Part shown: positions 8,838 through 18,296 of the stretch, one piece after another
How positions within the stretch are numbered: the stretch's first letter is position 1
Layout: every line of letters starts with the position of its first letter
Program-made: the position numbers and the translations under genes
Assembly: GCA_965207335.1 (NCBI GenBank)
Contig: OZ242267.1
Span: forward strand, 930,001-994,000
Reading direction: 5' to 3'
DNA: 64,000 nucleotides
Source: G965207335 sp965207335
GTDB lineage: Bacteria; Pseudomonadota; Gammaproteobacteria; PS1; Pseudothioglobaceae
The notes under the pieces: model-generated
The model's database searches: none
What the model saw: the letters and a program-made list of their open reading frames with translations, nothing else
What the model was told of the DNA's origin: nothing

Positions 8838-10328
8838 TTAATTTGTTTTAATTTTAATAAAATTCCTAATTGCCTGTGTTAATACTCTGTATATATCTTG
8901 GAGTATTTGCTTAGTGATAATATTTAGTTTAAATCCTAACATAATATAGCTGAAAATAAAGAGTAACTTAATACTAATTGCGCTAATATAACTACTATCA
9001 ATAAAATTATTATGGTCAATTAAAGTCCATAAAATACCAAGTATAAAAACACCGTACAACAACCAAATATTACGCCATTGCCAAGTTATTTTAGCATATC
9101 TTTTAGCGATAAAATAACTAATACTTACCATAATAATACCGCTTATCGTTGTAGCAAATGCAGCACCTATAATGCCCCAATAAATAATAAAAGGTATATT
9201 CAACCCAACATTAATAGTAACACCTAATAGTGTCAATAACATTGATATGTTAGTTTTTTTAGCATAAATAAGTTGAATGCCAGTAATTTTACCAAAAAAT
9301 AAAGAGGCATAATAAACACTTAATATAATAGTAATATTTGCTGATGCCAAATAAGATACAGGGAATAAAATAATAATAATTTCTTTGGCAAACATGCCAA
9401 CTAATAAAGAAACAAAAATTGAAGCAAAGAAAAATGGCAAAATATAATCGTTAATTTCATTAGGATTTGTCTTGTGTTTATTGGCAAATAGTTTACGATA
9501 AATTTCTGGTTTAAAAACTCTATCTAGTGCTGTTGTAAATTGGAATATCGTTAAAGATATAGTTTGTCCAATATTATAAACACCGACACTAGCAATAGAG
9601 CTAATAAATCCTAACATCATTTTGTCAAATTGGGTATTTAAAAAGCCAAAAAATACATTAGGTGTTAAAGGAAGTGATATTTTTAGCATATTTTTTAACA
9701 TTTGCCAATTAAATGTTAGTGGTAGTTTTTTGCTATATATTGCTATTAATAATCCAAATAATAATAAATTAGATATAAGCCAAGCGTAGGCAAGGGATAA
9801 TGCTTTCAACTCTGTTAAAAATAATAAACTAATAACAATAATAAAATTAGTAATTGCCTGTAATAATGCAAATTGCATATAACGCTTTGCTAAGGAAGAG
9901 TTTTTAAAAAAAGTCAGGTAATATTGTGCCAAAGAATTACAAGCACCACCAATAAAAACAATAAATATTAAATTAGCAGAAGTGTTATTTGAGAATATTA
10001 ATTGGCTAAATTCTGTTTTATATAACCAAACAATAATTGTTAGTAATGATAAATTAGTTACAACAAATAATAAGGCAGATGATATAAGTTGTGCTGATTT
10101 TTTAGCTTGTTTTTCATAAATAAAAAAATTCCGTTCATAGCCAACTATTACCCCTAAGTTAGCAATACCAACTACTATGCCTGTATAAACCTGAGCTAAT
10201 ATAAATTGTCCAAATTCATTAGGGGCTAATTGATGGGCAACAATAGGCATTAAAATAATCATAAGTACACCACTAATAGCAATTTGTAATAGATAAAAAG
10301 TAGTATTTTTGATAGTTTTATTATGCAT
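8838..10328 (-). CDS. Polysaccharide flippase (Wzx-like, MATE/MOP superfamily)
   Basis: Wzx-type flippases move lipid-linked oligosaccharides across the inner membrane. The 496-residue protein is almost wholly hydrophobic with about 12-14 predicted membrane segments, starting MHNKTIKNTTFYLLQIAISG, and shows the typical early stretch PNEFGQFILAQVYTGI of this family. Its start overlaps the end of the upstream PFTS-motif gene by eight bases, so it belongs to the pseI-PFTS-flippase operon. Substrate is inferred to be a repeat unit carrying a pseudaminic-type sugar. Confidence 0.85.
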   Translation of the reverse strand: MHNKTIKNTTFYLLQIAISGVLMIILMPIVAHQLAPNEFGQFILAQVYTGIVVGIANLGVIVGYERNFFIYEKQAKKSAQLISSALLFVVTNLSLLTIIVWLYKTEFSQLIFSNNTSANLIFIVFIGGACNSLAQYYLTFFKNSSLAKRYMQFALLQAITNFIIVISLLFLTELKALSLAYAWLISNLLLFGLLIAIYSKKLPLTFNWQMLKNMLKISLPLTPNVFFGFLNTQFDKMMLGFISSIASVGVYNIGQTISLTIFQFTTALDRVFKPEIYRKLFANKHKTNPNEINDYILPFFFASIFVSLLVGMFAKEIIIILFPVSYLASANITIILSVYYASLFFGKITGIQLIYAKKTNISMLLTLLGVTINVGLNIPFIIYWGIIGAAFATTISGIIMVSISYFIAKRYAKITWQWRNIWLLYGVFILGILWTLIDHNNFIDSSYISAISIKLLFIFSYIMLGFKLNIITKQILQDIYRVLTQAIRNFIKIKTN

Positions 10329-11898
10329 TATTTATTGTTTTTACCCATTGTCTTAACTCATTAATACCAATTAAAACTATAATACCATGTGCTGCTTTAT
10401 CATCTTTTTGTATTAAGCCTGATGGGTCATAATAAACAGTTGGCTTGCCCTCTTCTTTTGCAAGAAGTGCTGTTGAGGTAAATGGCATTGAGATAGTAGC
10501 TTGTGTTTGTTTTATCAAAGCTGTAGCAGATAAATCTGGATTAATATCTAGGTAATTATTAGCTTTTGCTAATTGTTTTAAATCGTATTTGTATTGCAGG
10601 TGCGTTTGTTTGCTGGTGCGTTTTATTTTGTGTGCCATTTGGATATTATTTTCTAATAGTACTATTTGTATATCAGTTAAAAATTGCCTAGCAATATTTG
10701 GTATGTAATATTCTATACTTAAACCTAATACTATATAAAAAGTTCTCTGTATAATACTAACATCAAAAACAGCAATGGTATTTTTATTAAGCTTAGCTAA
10801 TTGTGTTGGTGCTGATGAAAACCAAGTTGGACTAACAACCTCTATAATCGCAGGATTAGTTGTATATTCAAGTTGGCTTTTATACCAAACTAAATAATGA
10901 GGCCAAGTTAGTAAAAACCAAGGCAGTTGAACAGTGTTTTTGTTATTTTTAGTTTGAAAATTTTTGTCATTAGTAGAATAAAAATAAAAGATAATCCTAC
11001 TGCCTTTTACTTTTGCTTCATAGGTCCATATTGGACAATAAAATAAGCCAGAATTATGAAACATATAGTCTTTAGCTAGCTGTTTTTTATTGGCAAGTTT
11101 AACTTGTAATAATTTAATATACTCACCTAGCATAAATGCATAATGTGTTTTACCTACAATAAGCAATAATAAAGATAAAATTACGAAAATAGCAGATAAA
11201 ATTACAAAATATATGCTTTGTAATAAAGTTAGTTTTGGCAAGCCATTATTATAAGCAATATTGATATTTTTATAGCTTTGGTATGCTATATTAGGGGTAT
11301 TATGGCATATAGTATTAAGGTTTTTTGTATGGTTTTGCCATTTGTATAAATACCAGTTAATTATTGTATAATCTTTGTTAGTTTTTGGAATACTATCTGC
11401 TCGTATATTATTAAAATAAACCCATGTGCCAAGATCTTTTTTAGTTAGTAGGGCTTTTATATTTTTTATTAATATTAAAATACCATAACACCAAAGCATT
11501 AAAATCCAAGCTAGCCATTTCAAAGAACAAACAACCCTATTAACCGCTATACCCTCATTTATCAATACTTTTTGCCATTTAAATGGTAATGGGTATTTTA
11601 ACGCCCTCCCTTTACCAGTTGCGTATAAAACTGCCTTATTAAAATTTGTAAAAATTAAATAAGTTATTAAAAATTGACGCACTGATAAATCAATGTTCTC
11701 AATATTATTATTTAATATTTTATTTTTAGAGTTTTTAAGTAATGGTGCAGATGCTAATTTATTTCTTAATTGCCTCAATAAATAAAGTTTATTATTATTT
11801 TTGAGAGTGCGATAGCCACGCATAATAGCTCGCAGGCGATTTCTTTTATAACGCTTAATGAGTGGGGTAATAATGGGAATGTTAGGCGATAACATCAA
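10321..11898 (-). CDS. Polysaccharide biosynthesis PFTS-motif protein
   Basis: This 525-residue protein belongs to the family named for a PFTS motif, seen here as SMPFTSTALLAKEEGKP near residue 470. Two hydrophobic segments near residues 125-145 and 225-250 suggest membrane association. The family occurs in O-antigen and capsule loci; the biochemical activity is not established, although a glycosyltransferase-like role is often assumed. It overlaps pseI upstream (17 bases) and the flippase downstream (eight bases), so the three are co-translated. The context points to assembly or transfer of a pseudaminic-acid-containing unit. Confidence 0.75.
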   Translation of the reverse strand: MMLSPNIPIITPLIKRYKRNRLRAIMRGYRTLKNNNKLYLLRQLRNKLASAPLLKNSKNKILNNNIENIDLSVRQFLITYLIFTNFNKAVLYATGKGRALKYPLPFKWQKVLINEGIAVNRVVCSLKWLAWILMLWCYGILILIKNIKALLTKKDLGTWVYFNNIRADSIPKTNKDYTIINWYLYKWQNHTKNLNTICHNTPNIAYQSYKNINIAYNNGLPKLTLLQSIYFVILSAIFVILSLLLLIVGKTHYAFMLGEYIKLLQVKLANKKQLAKDYMFHNSGLFYCPIWTYEAKVKGSRIIFYFYSTNDKNFQTKNNKNTVQLPWFLLTWPHYLVWYKSQLEYTTNPAIIEVVSPTWFSSAPTQLAKLNKNTIAVFDVSIIQRTFYIVLGLSIEYYIPNIARQFLTDIQIVLLENNIQMAHKIKRTSKQTHLQYKYDLKQLAKANNYLDINPDLSATALIKQTQATISMPFTSTALLAKEEGKPTVYYDPSGLIQKDDKAAHGIIVLIGINELRQWVKTINNA

Positions 11899-12916
11899 AG
11901 TTTAGCGGTGTGCCATAAGCAATATTTGTTTTAGCAATATTACCTATTATTTTATCATAATACTTAGGTTTTAAACCTAACCCAGGACGAATTGAGCGGA
12001 TATTATTTTTGCTAAATTTTTCACCTTTTTTAATATCTTTAACAACATAAAGTGAGCGACGAAATTTTAAACCTGATTTTTCAGCATCTTTTAACTCATA
12101 GCCTGCAACACCTAAGGCTTTATAGGCTATTTTTGTTTGTGTACATAGTTGTTTTAACTCGTCTGGTTCTATAGAAAATTCACTATCAGGACCTTTATCT
12201 TTACGACTTAGGGTAAAGTGTTTTTCAATAATACAAGCACCCAATGCAATACTAGTAGTAGCAACAGTTATGCCTATTGTATGGTCTGATAAACCTGTTA
12301 ATACATTAAAACGCTTGGCTAAATCAGCAATAGTATTAAGATTTGATTGCTCATACGGGGTAGGATAGCTACTTATACAATGTAATAATACTAAATCACA
12401 GCCATTTTCTCTTACAACCTCAACGGCTTCACTAATTTCATCTAAGTTTGCCATACCTGTTGACATAATAATTGGTTTTTTAGTTTCTGCAACATATTTA
12501 ATAAGTGGTATATCTATTATCTCAGGCGATGCTATCTTATAAGCAGGGGTATTTAAATCTTCTAATAAATCAACAGCTGTGGTATCAAATGGACTACTAA
12601 ATATGGTAATACCTATTTTTTTAGCATAGTCAAACAATGGTTTATGCCAATCATAAGGTGTCTCTGCCCATTTGTACAAATCATATAAGTTATAACCATC
12701 CCATAAGCCACCGTGAATTTGAAATTCTTCATTATCACAAGGTATAGTCATGGTATCAGCAGTATAAGTTTGTATTTTTATTGCATCTGCTCCTGATTCT
12801 TTTGCTATTTTTATGCTTTTAAAAGCTCTTTCTATACTACCATTATGGTTAGCAGATAATTCGGCTATAATATAAGGGGCTTGTTGGTTGTTTATTACTC
12901 TATTATTGATTTGCAT
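11882..12916 (-). CDS. pseI: Pseudaminic acid synthase
   Basis: PseI condenses phosphoenolpyruvate with 2,4-diacetamido-2,4,6-trideoxy-L-altrose to make pseudaminic acid. The NeuB-type TIM barrel is clear: IIAELSANHNGS at the N-terminus, KIQTYT, MSTGMAN, LHCISSYPTP, GLSDHTIG and EKHFTLSRKDKGPDSEFS. The C-terminal 60 residues form the SAF (antifreeze-like) domain with RRSLYVVKDIKKGE and RSIRPGLGL. Length of 344 residues is normal for PseI. The other pathway genes (pseB, pseC, pseH, pseG, pseF) are not in this window, so the substrate must come from genes elsewhere. Confidence 0.9.
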   Translation of the reverse strand: MQINNRVINNQQAPYIIAELSANHNGSIERAFKSIKIAKESGADAIKIQTYTADTMTIPCDNEEFQIHGGLWDGYNLYDLYKWAETPYDWHKPLFDYAKKIGITIFSSPFDTTAVDLLEDLNTPAYKIASPEIIDIPLIKYVAETKKPIIMSTGMANLDEISEAVEVVRENGCDLVLLHCISSYPTPYEQSNLNTIADLAKRFNVLTGLSDHTIGITVATTSIALGACIIEKHFTLSRKDKGPDSEFSIEPDELKQLCTQTKIAYKALGVAGYELKDAEKSGLKFRRSLYVVKDIKKGEKFSKNNIRSIRPGLGLKPKYYDKIIGNIAKTNIAYGTPLNFDVIA

Positions 12917-12945
12917 TGCTTAATATTTTAGACTAGCTGTCTATT

Positions 12946-13593
12946 TTATAATATTTCACATACTAAGTTTATACTAGCACTGTCTAAATAAGCACCAGAA
13001 TGATGATTTTCTTCTTCTGGTACTGCTTCATCATCAAAATATATTTGATTCATATCCATCTCTGGCATCTTATCCATTACCTCTTTATTAGAGGTTAATT
13101 CTATATTTTTATCACCAAATAAGTCGGATAAATTTATAGTTCTTTTAGCTAGTGTAATCATTTCTTGTTTTTTATTAAGCATTGCAACAATATTATTAAT
13201 TGGCTGGTCTAATGCTTTACCTAGCACGATATTATTAATACCAGAAGTTAATGTTTGTGCAGTTATTTTAAATGATAAAGCAAATACATTAGATAAAAAT
13301 AATTCAAAACCATTTTTCTTATTAATAGCAGATAATTCAACACAAACCTCAATACAACCTTTTATATCAACTTTTTCTTTAAATACAACTTTTTCAGCAC
13401 AAGTTTTAAATACAGTATTATTTTGCAAAGAAATAGTTTTTACGGTATTAATGGAGGTTTTTCCAGCTCTTGGATACAGCAAAGTAAAAGATAAAGCATA
13501 ATAATCCTCGTCTTTTCTTAAACTTAAAGCATGCTTATTATTAATAGTTAAATCAAGGTTTTTAATAGTTAATTGTATGGTTTCTATTGTCAT
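12946..13593 (-). CDS. Hypothetical protein upstream of pseI
   Basis: Not recognised. The 215-residue product has no signal peptide or membrane helix. The first 130 residues look like a beta-rich domain; the C-terminal part is acidic, with a run EVMDKMPEMDMNQIYFDDEA and a following EEENHH, suggesting a flexible tail. It is on the same strand as pseI and 29 bases upstream of it, so it may be the first gene of that operon. No function is proposed. Confidence 0.55.
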   Translation of the reverse strand: MTIETIQLTIKNLDLTINNKHALSLRKDEDYYALSFTLLYPRAGKTSINTVKTISLQNNTVFKTCAEKVVFKEKVDIKGCIEVCVELSAINKKNGFELFLSNVFALSFKITAQTLTSGINNIVLGKALDQPINNIVAMLNKKQEMITLAKRTINLSDLFGDKNIELTSNKEVMDKMPEMDMNQIYFDDEAVPEEENHHSGAYLDSASINLVCEIL

Positions 13594-13673
13594 ATTTATA
13601 GTTTAATAAGTCTGCATATCTTTATCTTCTTGCATTATTTTAATGACATTATATGCCTAATTTATTGCTAAAT

Positions 13674-14876
13674 TCAATTATCAAGATTTTTAGTGTTTAT
13701 TTTATCAATATAATCTAACAAATCAATATTAACATAGCCATCAGCGGGTAATTTATGGCTATGTTGAAATTTTTTAACCGCTAGTCTGGTTTTAGTACCT
13801 ACTATACCATCTGCCTCTCCAACATCAAAACCTAAGATATTAAGGGTATTTTGAATGGTAATTATATCTAATCTAGATATATAATCATTAGCCACAGGAT
13901 AGTTTGTTAATTTAATACCTGTTATAATTTTATCTGATAGATGCCCTACTGATATAGCGTATAAAATGGATCTATTCCAGTTTAGTATAGCTCTAAAATT
14001 ACGATATACCAAAAAAGCAGGTCCCTTATATCCAGCAGGTAATATTAATGATGCTAATAAATTACTTTTTGGTAGTGGTTTATTGTTAGCATCTGTTATG
14101 CCTAACTTTGCCCAATAGCCTAACTTTTTTTTGTGTTTTAACCCTGATAAATTGTAATCAAAATTGTTAGGCAAAATAACTTCTCTACCCCATCTTTCTC
14201 CCTTATGCCAGCCAATATTTCTTAAAAAATTAGCAGCACTTGCAAAAATATCATCTGTTTCTAGCCAAACATTTAAGCCGTTATTATTAGCATCTACTGC
14301 ATAATTATAAATATTACTAGGCATAAATTGCAAACTACCCATAGCACCAGCCCACGAACTATTAGCATCGTAAGGAATGTTGTTATTATCAATATTTTTT
14401 AATGCATATATTAACTCATTGCTAAAAAACTCTCTTCTTCTTGGATTAAATGCCATAGTAGCTAGTGCTTCTATTGCCTTAAAATTACCAGTATTAGCAC
14501 CTATATTACTTTCTAATGCTAAAAAAGCTACAATAATATTGCCCGGGACTCCGTATTTTTGGTATATTTTTGCTAAATTCTTCTTATTGGCAATATAGTA
14601 TTTTTTTGCTTTGTTTACTCTATTATTACTTACTCTATTTGTTAGATATCTACCAAAACTTATAGTAAATTCTGGTTGTTTTTTATCTAGTGCTAAGATT
14701 CTATGATTTAATTTTATATCTGTTAGGGCTTTATTTATTGTTTCTGCACTGATATTTTGCTGGTAGGCTAATTTTTTAATATTATTTAAAAACCCTGTAA
14801 AATCTTCGTTATTAGTATCTGCATAAACTATGCTAGATATAGTTATAATTATAAGTACTATTAACTTCAATTTCAT
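13674..14876 (-). CDS. Membrane-bound lytic murein transglycosylase, MltB type, with peptidoglycan-binding domain
   Basis: MltB-family enzymes cleave the glycan backbone of peptidoglycan with formation of 1,6-anhydroMurNAc. An N-terminal signal peptide (MKLKLIVLIIITISSIVYA) leads into an SLT_2 domain; the catalytic Glu is in FLALESNIG near residue 125, and AGAMGSLQFMPS near residue 180 is the second family block. The last 65 residues are a PG_binding_1 domain (IQNTLNILGFDVGEADG and TRLAVKKFQ). The frame extends four codons further to 14888, but the Met at 14876 opens the signal peptide. The divergent apbE start lies only two bases away. Confidence 0.87.
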   Translation of the reverse strand: MKLKLIVLIIITISSIVYADTNNEDFTGFLNNIKKLAYQQNISAETINKALTDIKLNHRILALDKKQPEFTISFGRYLTNRVSNNRVNKAKKYYIANKKNLAKIYQKYGVPGNIIVAFLALESNIGANTGNFKAIEALATMAFNPRRREFFSNELIYALKNIDNNNIPYDANSSWAGAMGSLQFMPSNIYNYAVDANNNGLNVWLETDDIFASAANFLRNIGWHKGERWGREVILPNNFDYNLSGLKHKKKLGYWAKLGITDANNKPLPKSNLLASLILPAGYKGPAFLVYRNFRAILNWNRSILYAISVGHLSDKIITGIKLTNYPVANDYISRLDIITIQNTLNILGFDVGEADGIVGTKTRLAVKKFQHSHKLPADGYVNIDLLDYIDKINTKNLDN

Positions 14877-14878
14877 TA

Positions 14879-15814
14879 ATGAAAACAATATTAAAGTTTA
14901 TTATTTTACTAGCATTCTTAGGATTATTATCTTGTAATGATAATATTTATATAGATGGTAAATCAATGGGTACAACTTACTCAATAATATTTAGTGATAA
15001 AAATAGTATTGATAAAGCTAACATACAAAAAATACTTGATAGATTTGAGAGTATATTTTCTTCTTGGGACTCTAATTCTGAGCTATCTGTGATAAATAAA
15101 GCAGATATTGGTAAATGGATAAAGGTTTCTAACGATATGAAAAAATTACTGTCATTATCTATGCTTATAAATAAAAAAACTAATGGTTATTTTGATATTA
15201 CTCTTGGAAATACACTAAAAGCATGGGGGCATAATGAGTATTTTAATAATAATAAAGCCAAGCCTAGTAGTATAACTATTAAAAAAACTATTACTGGAAT
15301 GCAATATTTACTAATAAAAAATAATAGTATCAAAAAAACCAAAAATATTAAATTAGACTTATCCGCTATCGCTAAAGGTTATGCCTTAGATAATTTAGCA
15401 GAGGAATTTGTTAAAAAAGGCATTAATAATTTTAGTATTGAGTTAGGAGGTGAGGTAATAACTAAGGGTAAAAATAACAAAGAAGCTTGGAAAATAGATA
15501 TATTTAATCCTTATAGTACTAATAAAAAAACTATAACTTTAACCAATAGTGCAATAGCAACATCTGGTAATTATAATAATTTTGTAATATTTAATAATAA
15601 AAAATATGGTCATATTATTAACCCAAAAACTAAATACGATAATAATGATTTTACCTCAGTTAGTGTTATAGCACCTAGTGCAACTATAGCTGATGCTTAT
15701 GCTACAGCACTTATGGCTATGGGAGGTAATGGCTATAAATTTGCTAAGGATAATAATTTATCAGCTTTTTTTATAGATAAAAATAACAAAATACACAGTA
15801 TTAATTTTAAATAA
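14879..15814 (+). CDS. apbE: FAD:protein FMN transferase
   Basis: ApbE attaches FMN covalently to threonine residues of periplasm-facing flavoproteins, notably the Rnf and Nqr subunits. A lipoprotein signal with lipobox LLSC is at residues 16-19. Family motifs follow: MGTTYSI, DLSAIAKGYALD (near 162), ELGGEV, SGNYNN, HIINPKT and ADAYATALMAMG, which carries the metal-binding Asp. Length of 311 residues is typical. Probable clients in this window are RnfD and RnfG, which have flavinylation-type motifs. The start abuts the divergent transglycosylase start and no Shine-Dalgarno sequence is visible. Confidence 0.92.
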   Translation: MKTILKFIILLAFLGLLSCNDNIYIDGKSMGTTYSIIFSDKNSIDKANIQKILDRFESIFSSWDSNSELSVINKADIGKWIKVSNDMKKLLSLSMLINKKTNGYFDITLGNTLKAWGHNEYFNNNKAKPSSITIKKTITGMQYLLIKNNSIKKTKNIKLDLSAIAKGYALDNLAEEFVKKGINNFSIELGGEVITKGKNNKEAWKIDIFNPYSTNKKTITLTNSAIATSGNYNNFVIFNNKKYGHIINPKTKYDNNDFTSVSVIAPSATIADAYATALMAMGGNGYKFAKDNNLSAFFIDKNNKIHSINFK

Positions 15815-15866
15815 ATATTCCTTTTGCAAAAAACATTACACCCAACTAAACAAAACTATATTAACA

Positions 15867-15881
15867 GAGACCTTTGCATAA
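15867..15881. repeat. Solitary end of the GAGACC mobile element family
   Basis: The 15 bases read GAGACCTTTGCATAA, the outer end of the dispersed inverted-repeat family. The rest of this copy is not recognisable, and no matching target duplication pairs it with the intact element 80 bases downstream. It looks like a remnant of an older insertion at the same intergenic spot. Confidence 0.6.
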
Positions 15882-15961
15882 TAGCAATTCAAAATCTATC
15901 TTACAACTAATGTTACTAAATAGGATATAATTTTGTTAGAATTATCAAAGTATTACTAAGT

Positions 15962-16017
15962 TAGACCTTTGCAAAAATTTAATTTTTGCTAATCACCCCT
16001 ATTTATGCAAAGGTCTC
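15962..16017. mobile_element. MITE-like element, short class (56 bp)
   Basis: The element has inverted ends (TAGACCTTTGCA, one mismatch to the consensus, and TGCAAAGGTCTC) and the conserved subterminal ATCACCCCTA. It is flanked on both sides by the 5-bp duplication TAAGT (15957-15961 and 16018-16022), which fixes its boundaries. It sits between apbE and rarA, 39 bases before the rarA start. It carries no reading frame. Confidence 0.85.
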
Positions 16018-16056
16018 TAAGTAATTATATTAAATTTTGTACAGTTCAAATATATA

Positions 16057-17307
16057 ATGAATATTCCTTTTGCACAAATATTACGCCCAGAAAATATCCA
16101 AGACTTTGTAGGACAAAAACATTTATTAGCTAGTGATTTACCCTTAGCAAAATTGATAGCAAATAAATTATTACATTCTATGATTTTATGGGGGCCGCCT
16201 GGGGTTGGTAAAACTACACTAGCACATTTAATTACTGATAATTGCAATATTATTAAATTATCGGCTGTTAGTGATGGTACTAAAAAACTAAGGCAGACTA
16301 TACAAATTGCCAAAGACTACCAAAAAATTAACAAGCAATTAATATTATTTGTTGATGAAGTGCATAATTTCAACAAAACTCAACAAGATATTTTATTGCC
16401 TTTTATAGAATCTGGACTTATTATATTTATTGGTGCCAGCACAGAAAATCCAGCATTTGCTATTAATAAGGCATTATTATCTAGACTTAAAGTATATATT
16501 TTAGAAGCACTTAATAAAGATGATTTAGCCTTAATTTTAAAAAGAGCATTAACTATAATAAACCCAAAAATTACTATAACGAATGAGGCTAAAAAGCAAA
16601 TTATAATTACTGCAAATGGCGATGCTAGAAGATTATTAAATTATTTACAATTACTAGTTAATGCTGATATTACTAATATTACCATAACTAATTTGCAGTT
16701 TGTCTTACAAGATAAAGTTATTGATTTCAATAATGATACTGATGTTTTTTATAGGCAATTATCAGCATTTCATAAATCTGTTCGAGGCTCATCACCTGAT
16801 GGAGCATTGTATTGGTATGCCAGAATATTACAAGCAGGGTACGATGCTAAAATTGTCGCAAGGCGTTTATTAGCCATTGCCTCAGAAGACATAGGTAATG
16901 CCGACCCTAGAGCATTAGAAATTTGCTTAAATGCTTGGGATATTTATCACAGAGTTGGCGATAAGGAAGGACATAGGGCAATAGCACAAGCTATTATTTA
17001 TTGTGCTATTGCCTCTAAAAGTAATGCAGTATATTTAGCATTTAACTCTGCTATGGCTGATGCTAAAAAAGAGTCGCATTTAAGTGTGCCTAAACATTTA
17101 TGTAATGCTAATGATGAGTTTAGTAAAAAATTAAAAAGAGGTATTGGTTATCGTTATGCTCATAATGAAAAAGATGCTTATGCCAGAGGACAAAAATACT
17201 TCCCAGATGAGATTGATACAAGAGAGTATTATCAGCCAACAAATAGAGGTTTAGAGAGAAAAATAGCAAAAAGATTAAAACAATACAAAAAATGGGATAA
17301 ACAATGA
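16057..17307 (+). CDS. rarA: Replication-associated recombination protein A (AAA+ ATPase)
   Basis: RarA (MgsA) is a clamp-loader-like AAA+ ATPase acting at stalled replication forks. The 416-residue protein begins with RPENIQDFVGQKHLL, has Walker A GPPGVGKTT near residue 48 and Walker B LILFVDEVHNF near residue 98, then sensor 1 ASTENPAF. The C-terminal MgsA domain contains FHKSVRGSSPDGALYW and a YARGQKYFPD block. Length is close to that of E. coli RarA (447). The stop overlaps the crcB start by four bases. A mobile element lies just upstream. Confidence 0.93.
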   Translation: MNIPFAQILRPENIQDFVGQKHLLASDLPLAKLIANKLLHSMILWGPPGVGKTTLAHLITDNCNIIKLSAVSDGTKKLRQTIQIAKDYQKINKQLILFVDEVHNFNKTQQDILLPFIESGLIIFIGASTENPAFAINKALLSRLKVYILEALNKDDLALILKRALTIINPKITITNEAKKQIIITANGDARRLLNYLQLLVNADITNITITNLQFVLQDKVIDFNNDTDVFYRQLSAFHKSVRGSSPDGALYWYARILQAGYDAKIVARRLLAIASEDIGNADPRALEICLNAWDIYHRVGDKEGHRAIAQAIIYCAIASKSNAVYLAFNSAMADAKKESHLSVPKHLCNANDEFSKKLKRGIGYRYAHNEKDAYARGQKYFPDEIDTREYYQPTNRGLERKIAKRLKQYKKWDKQ

Positions 17308-17678
17308 AAATATTATTAATAGCAATAGGTGCTGTATTTGGCGCCCTAAGTCGTTATTATCTAGTAGTATTATTAGAATTTTTTAACAAAAGCTCTGCAT
17401 TAGGAGTATTATCAGCCAATATTATAGCATCATTTATAGCTGGTGTTGTTTTTGCTATAGTGCTTGAAAAACACCTGTCAGAATTAATTACACTATTACT
17501 ATTAGTAGGTTTTGCAGGATCATTTTCAACTATGAGTGCCTTATCGTTAGAAACCGTGCAAATGCTTTATTCTGGCTATTACATCAAGGCTTTTTCTTAT
17601 GCATTTATTAGTCTTTTTGGTTCTATAATAGCAACATTTATTGGTATTGTTATTAGTCGTAATTTTATTATGCAATAG
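17304..17678 (+). CDS. crcB: Fluoride ion channel CrcB/Fluc
   Basis: Fluc channels export fluoride as dual-topology dimers. The 124-residue protein has four membrane helices and the family motifs: GAVFGALSRYY at the N-terminus (Gly-Arg), an Asn in the second helix (SANIIASFIAG) and GFAGSFSTMSALS, the equivalent of the GFCGGLTTFSTF pore stretch. Its ATG overlaps the rarA stop. No fluoride riboswitch is visible upstream, which is expected because it is translated from the rarA transcript. Confidence 0.9.
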   Translation: MKILLIAIGAVFGALSRYYLVVLLEFFNKSSALGVLSANIIASFIAGVVFAIVLEKHLSELITLLLLVGFAGSFSTMSALSLETVQMLYSGYYIKAFSYAFISLFGSIIATFIGIVISRNFIMQ

Positions 17679-17697
17679 TTGTGTTTTTCTGTATTTT

Positions 17698-17782
17698 TGG
17701 TGCCGAAGGTCGGATTCGAACCGACACAGCTTACGCTACAGCCCCCTCAAGGCTGCGTGTCTGCCAATTTCACCACTTCGGC
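17698..17782 (-). tRNA. tRNA-Leu, anticodon GAG, CCA encoded
   Basis: On the minus strand the acceptor stem GCCGAAG pairs with CTTCGGC, followed by discriminator A and an encoded CCA. The anticodon stem CAGCC/GGCTG encloses the loop TTGAGGG with anticodon GAG. A long variable arm and the GGTTCGAATCC T-loop are present, as in type II leucine tRNAs. Its position next to secG and tpiA is the usual gammaproteobacterial arrangement. Confidence 0.95.
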
Positions 17783-17896
17783 ATGTATTAAAACAACTGT
17801 ATAATGGCATTTATATGCATAGGGTTATTTTTTAACTATACTATCGTACATTGTATAAACAATACTTATCTAGTAGTATAAAGTTTTTTCTTTGAG

Positions 17897-17906
17897 GCAA
17901 AGGTCT
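17897..17906. repeat. Possible outer end of the GAGACC element family
   Basis: GCAAAGGTCT between the tRNA and secG matches the outer end of the dispersed element. With only ten bases and no partner end, this may be chance. Confidence 0.3.
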
Positions 17907-17938
17907 TTAACTAAGTTTGATACCATAAATAACGAAAA

Positions 17939-18289
17939 TTATTCAGGTATAACTCCTAATTTATTATCTCTATTAATATTTGCTTCAGAGCTTGGTTTGA
18001 CATTTTCTTGTTTGCTTATATTTTCTTCATTAATGAATGATGTTTGTTCGCTAAAATCAGTATTTGATGCTAAAAATGCCAAAGATAAACTAGTAGCAAA
18101 AAACAGTATTGCCAACCATGAGGTTAATTTGTATAAAAAAGAGCTAGCCCCAGTAGCACCGAATACTGACCCAGATGAGCCACTGCCAAAAGCAGCACCA
18201 GCATCAGCACCCTTGCCATGCTGAACTAAGATTAGCACAATAAGTGCCACAGCCATTAAAACATGAATTGTTAAAATAATAGTAAACAT
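17939..18289 (-). CDS. secG: Protein translocase subunit SecG
   Basis: SecG is the small membrane partner of SecYE in the general protein export channel. The product has two membrane helices (residues 3-20 and about 52-70) separated by the conserved cytoplasmic loop LVQHGKGADAGAAFGSGSS and GSVFGATGASSFL, diagnostic for SecG. Length 116 residues is normal. In relatives it directly follows tpiA; here a 164-bp mobile element separates the two, so transcription from tpiA must cross a long imperfect hairpin. Confidence 0.93.
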   Translation of the reverse strand: MFTIILTIHVLMAVALIVLILVQHGKGADAGAAFGSGSSGSVFGATGASSFLYKLTSWLAILFFATSLSLAFLASNTDFSEQTSFINEENISKQENVKPSSEANINRDNKLGVIPE

Positions 18290-18296
18290 ATTAGTT

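Noticed and set aside
16017..16313. 98-codon minus-strand frame over the start of rarA
   Set aside because: It is the complement of the well-supported rarA coding sequence and has no homology of its own.
17641..17835. Open frame of 64 codons on the plus strand
   Set aside because: It runs antisense through the tRNA-Leu gene and crcB end and has no support of its own.
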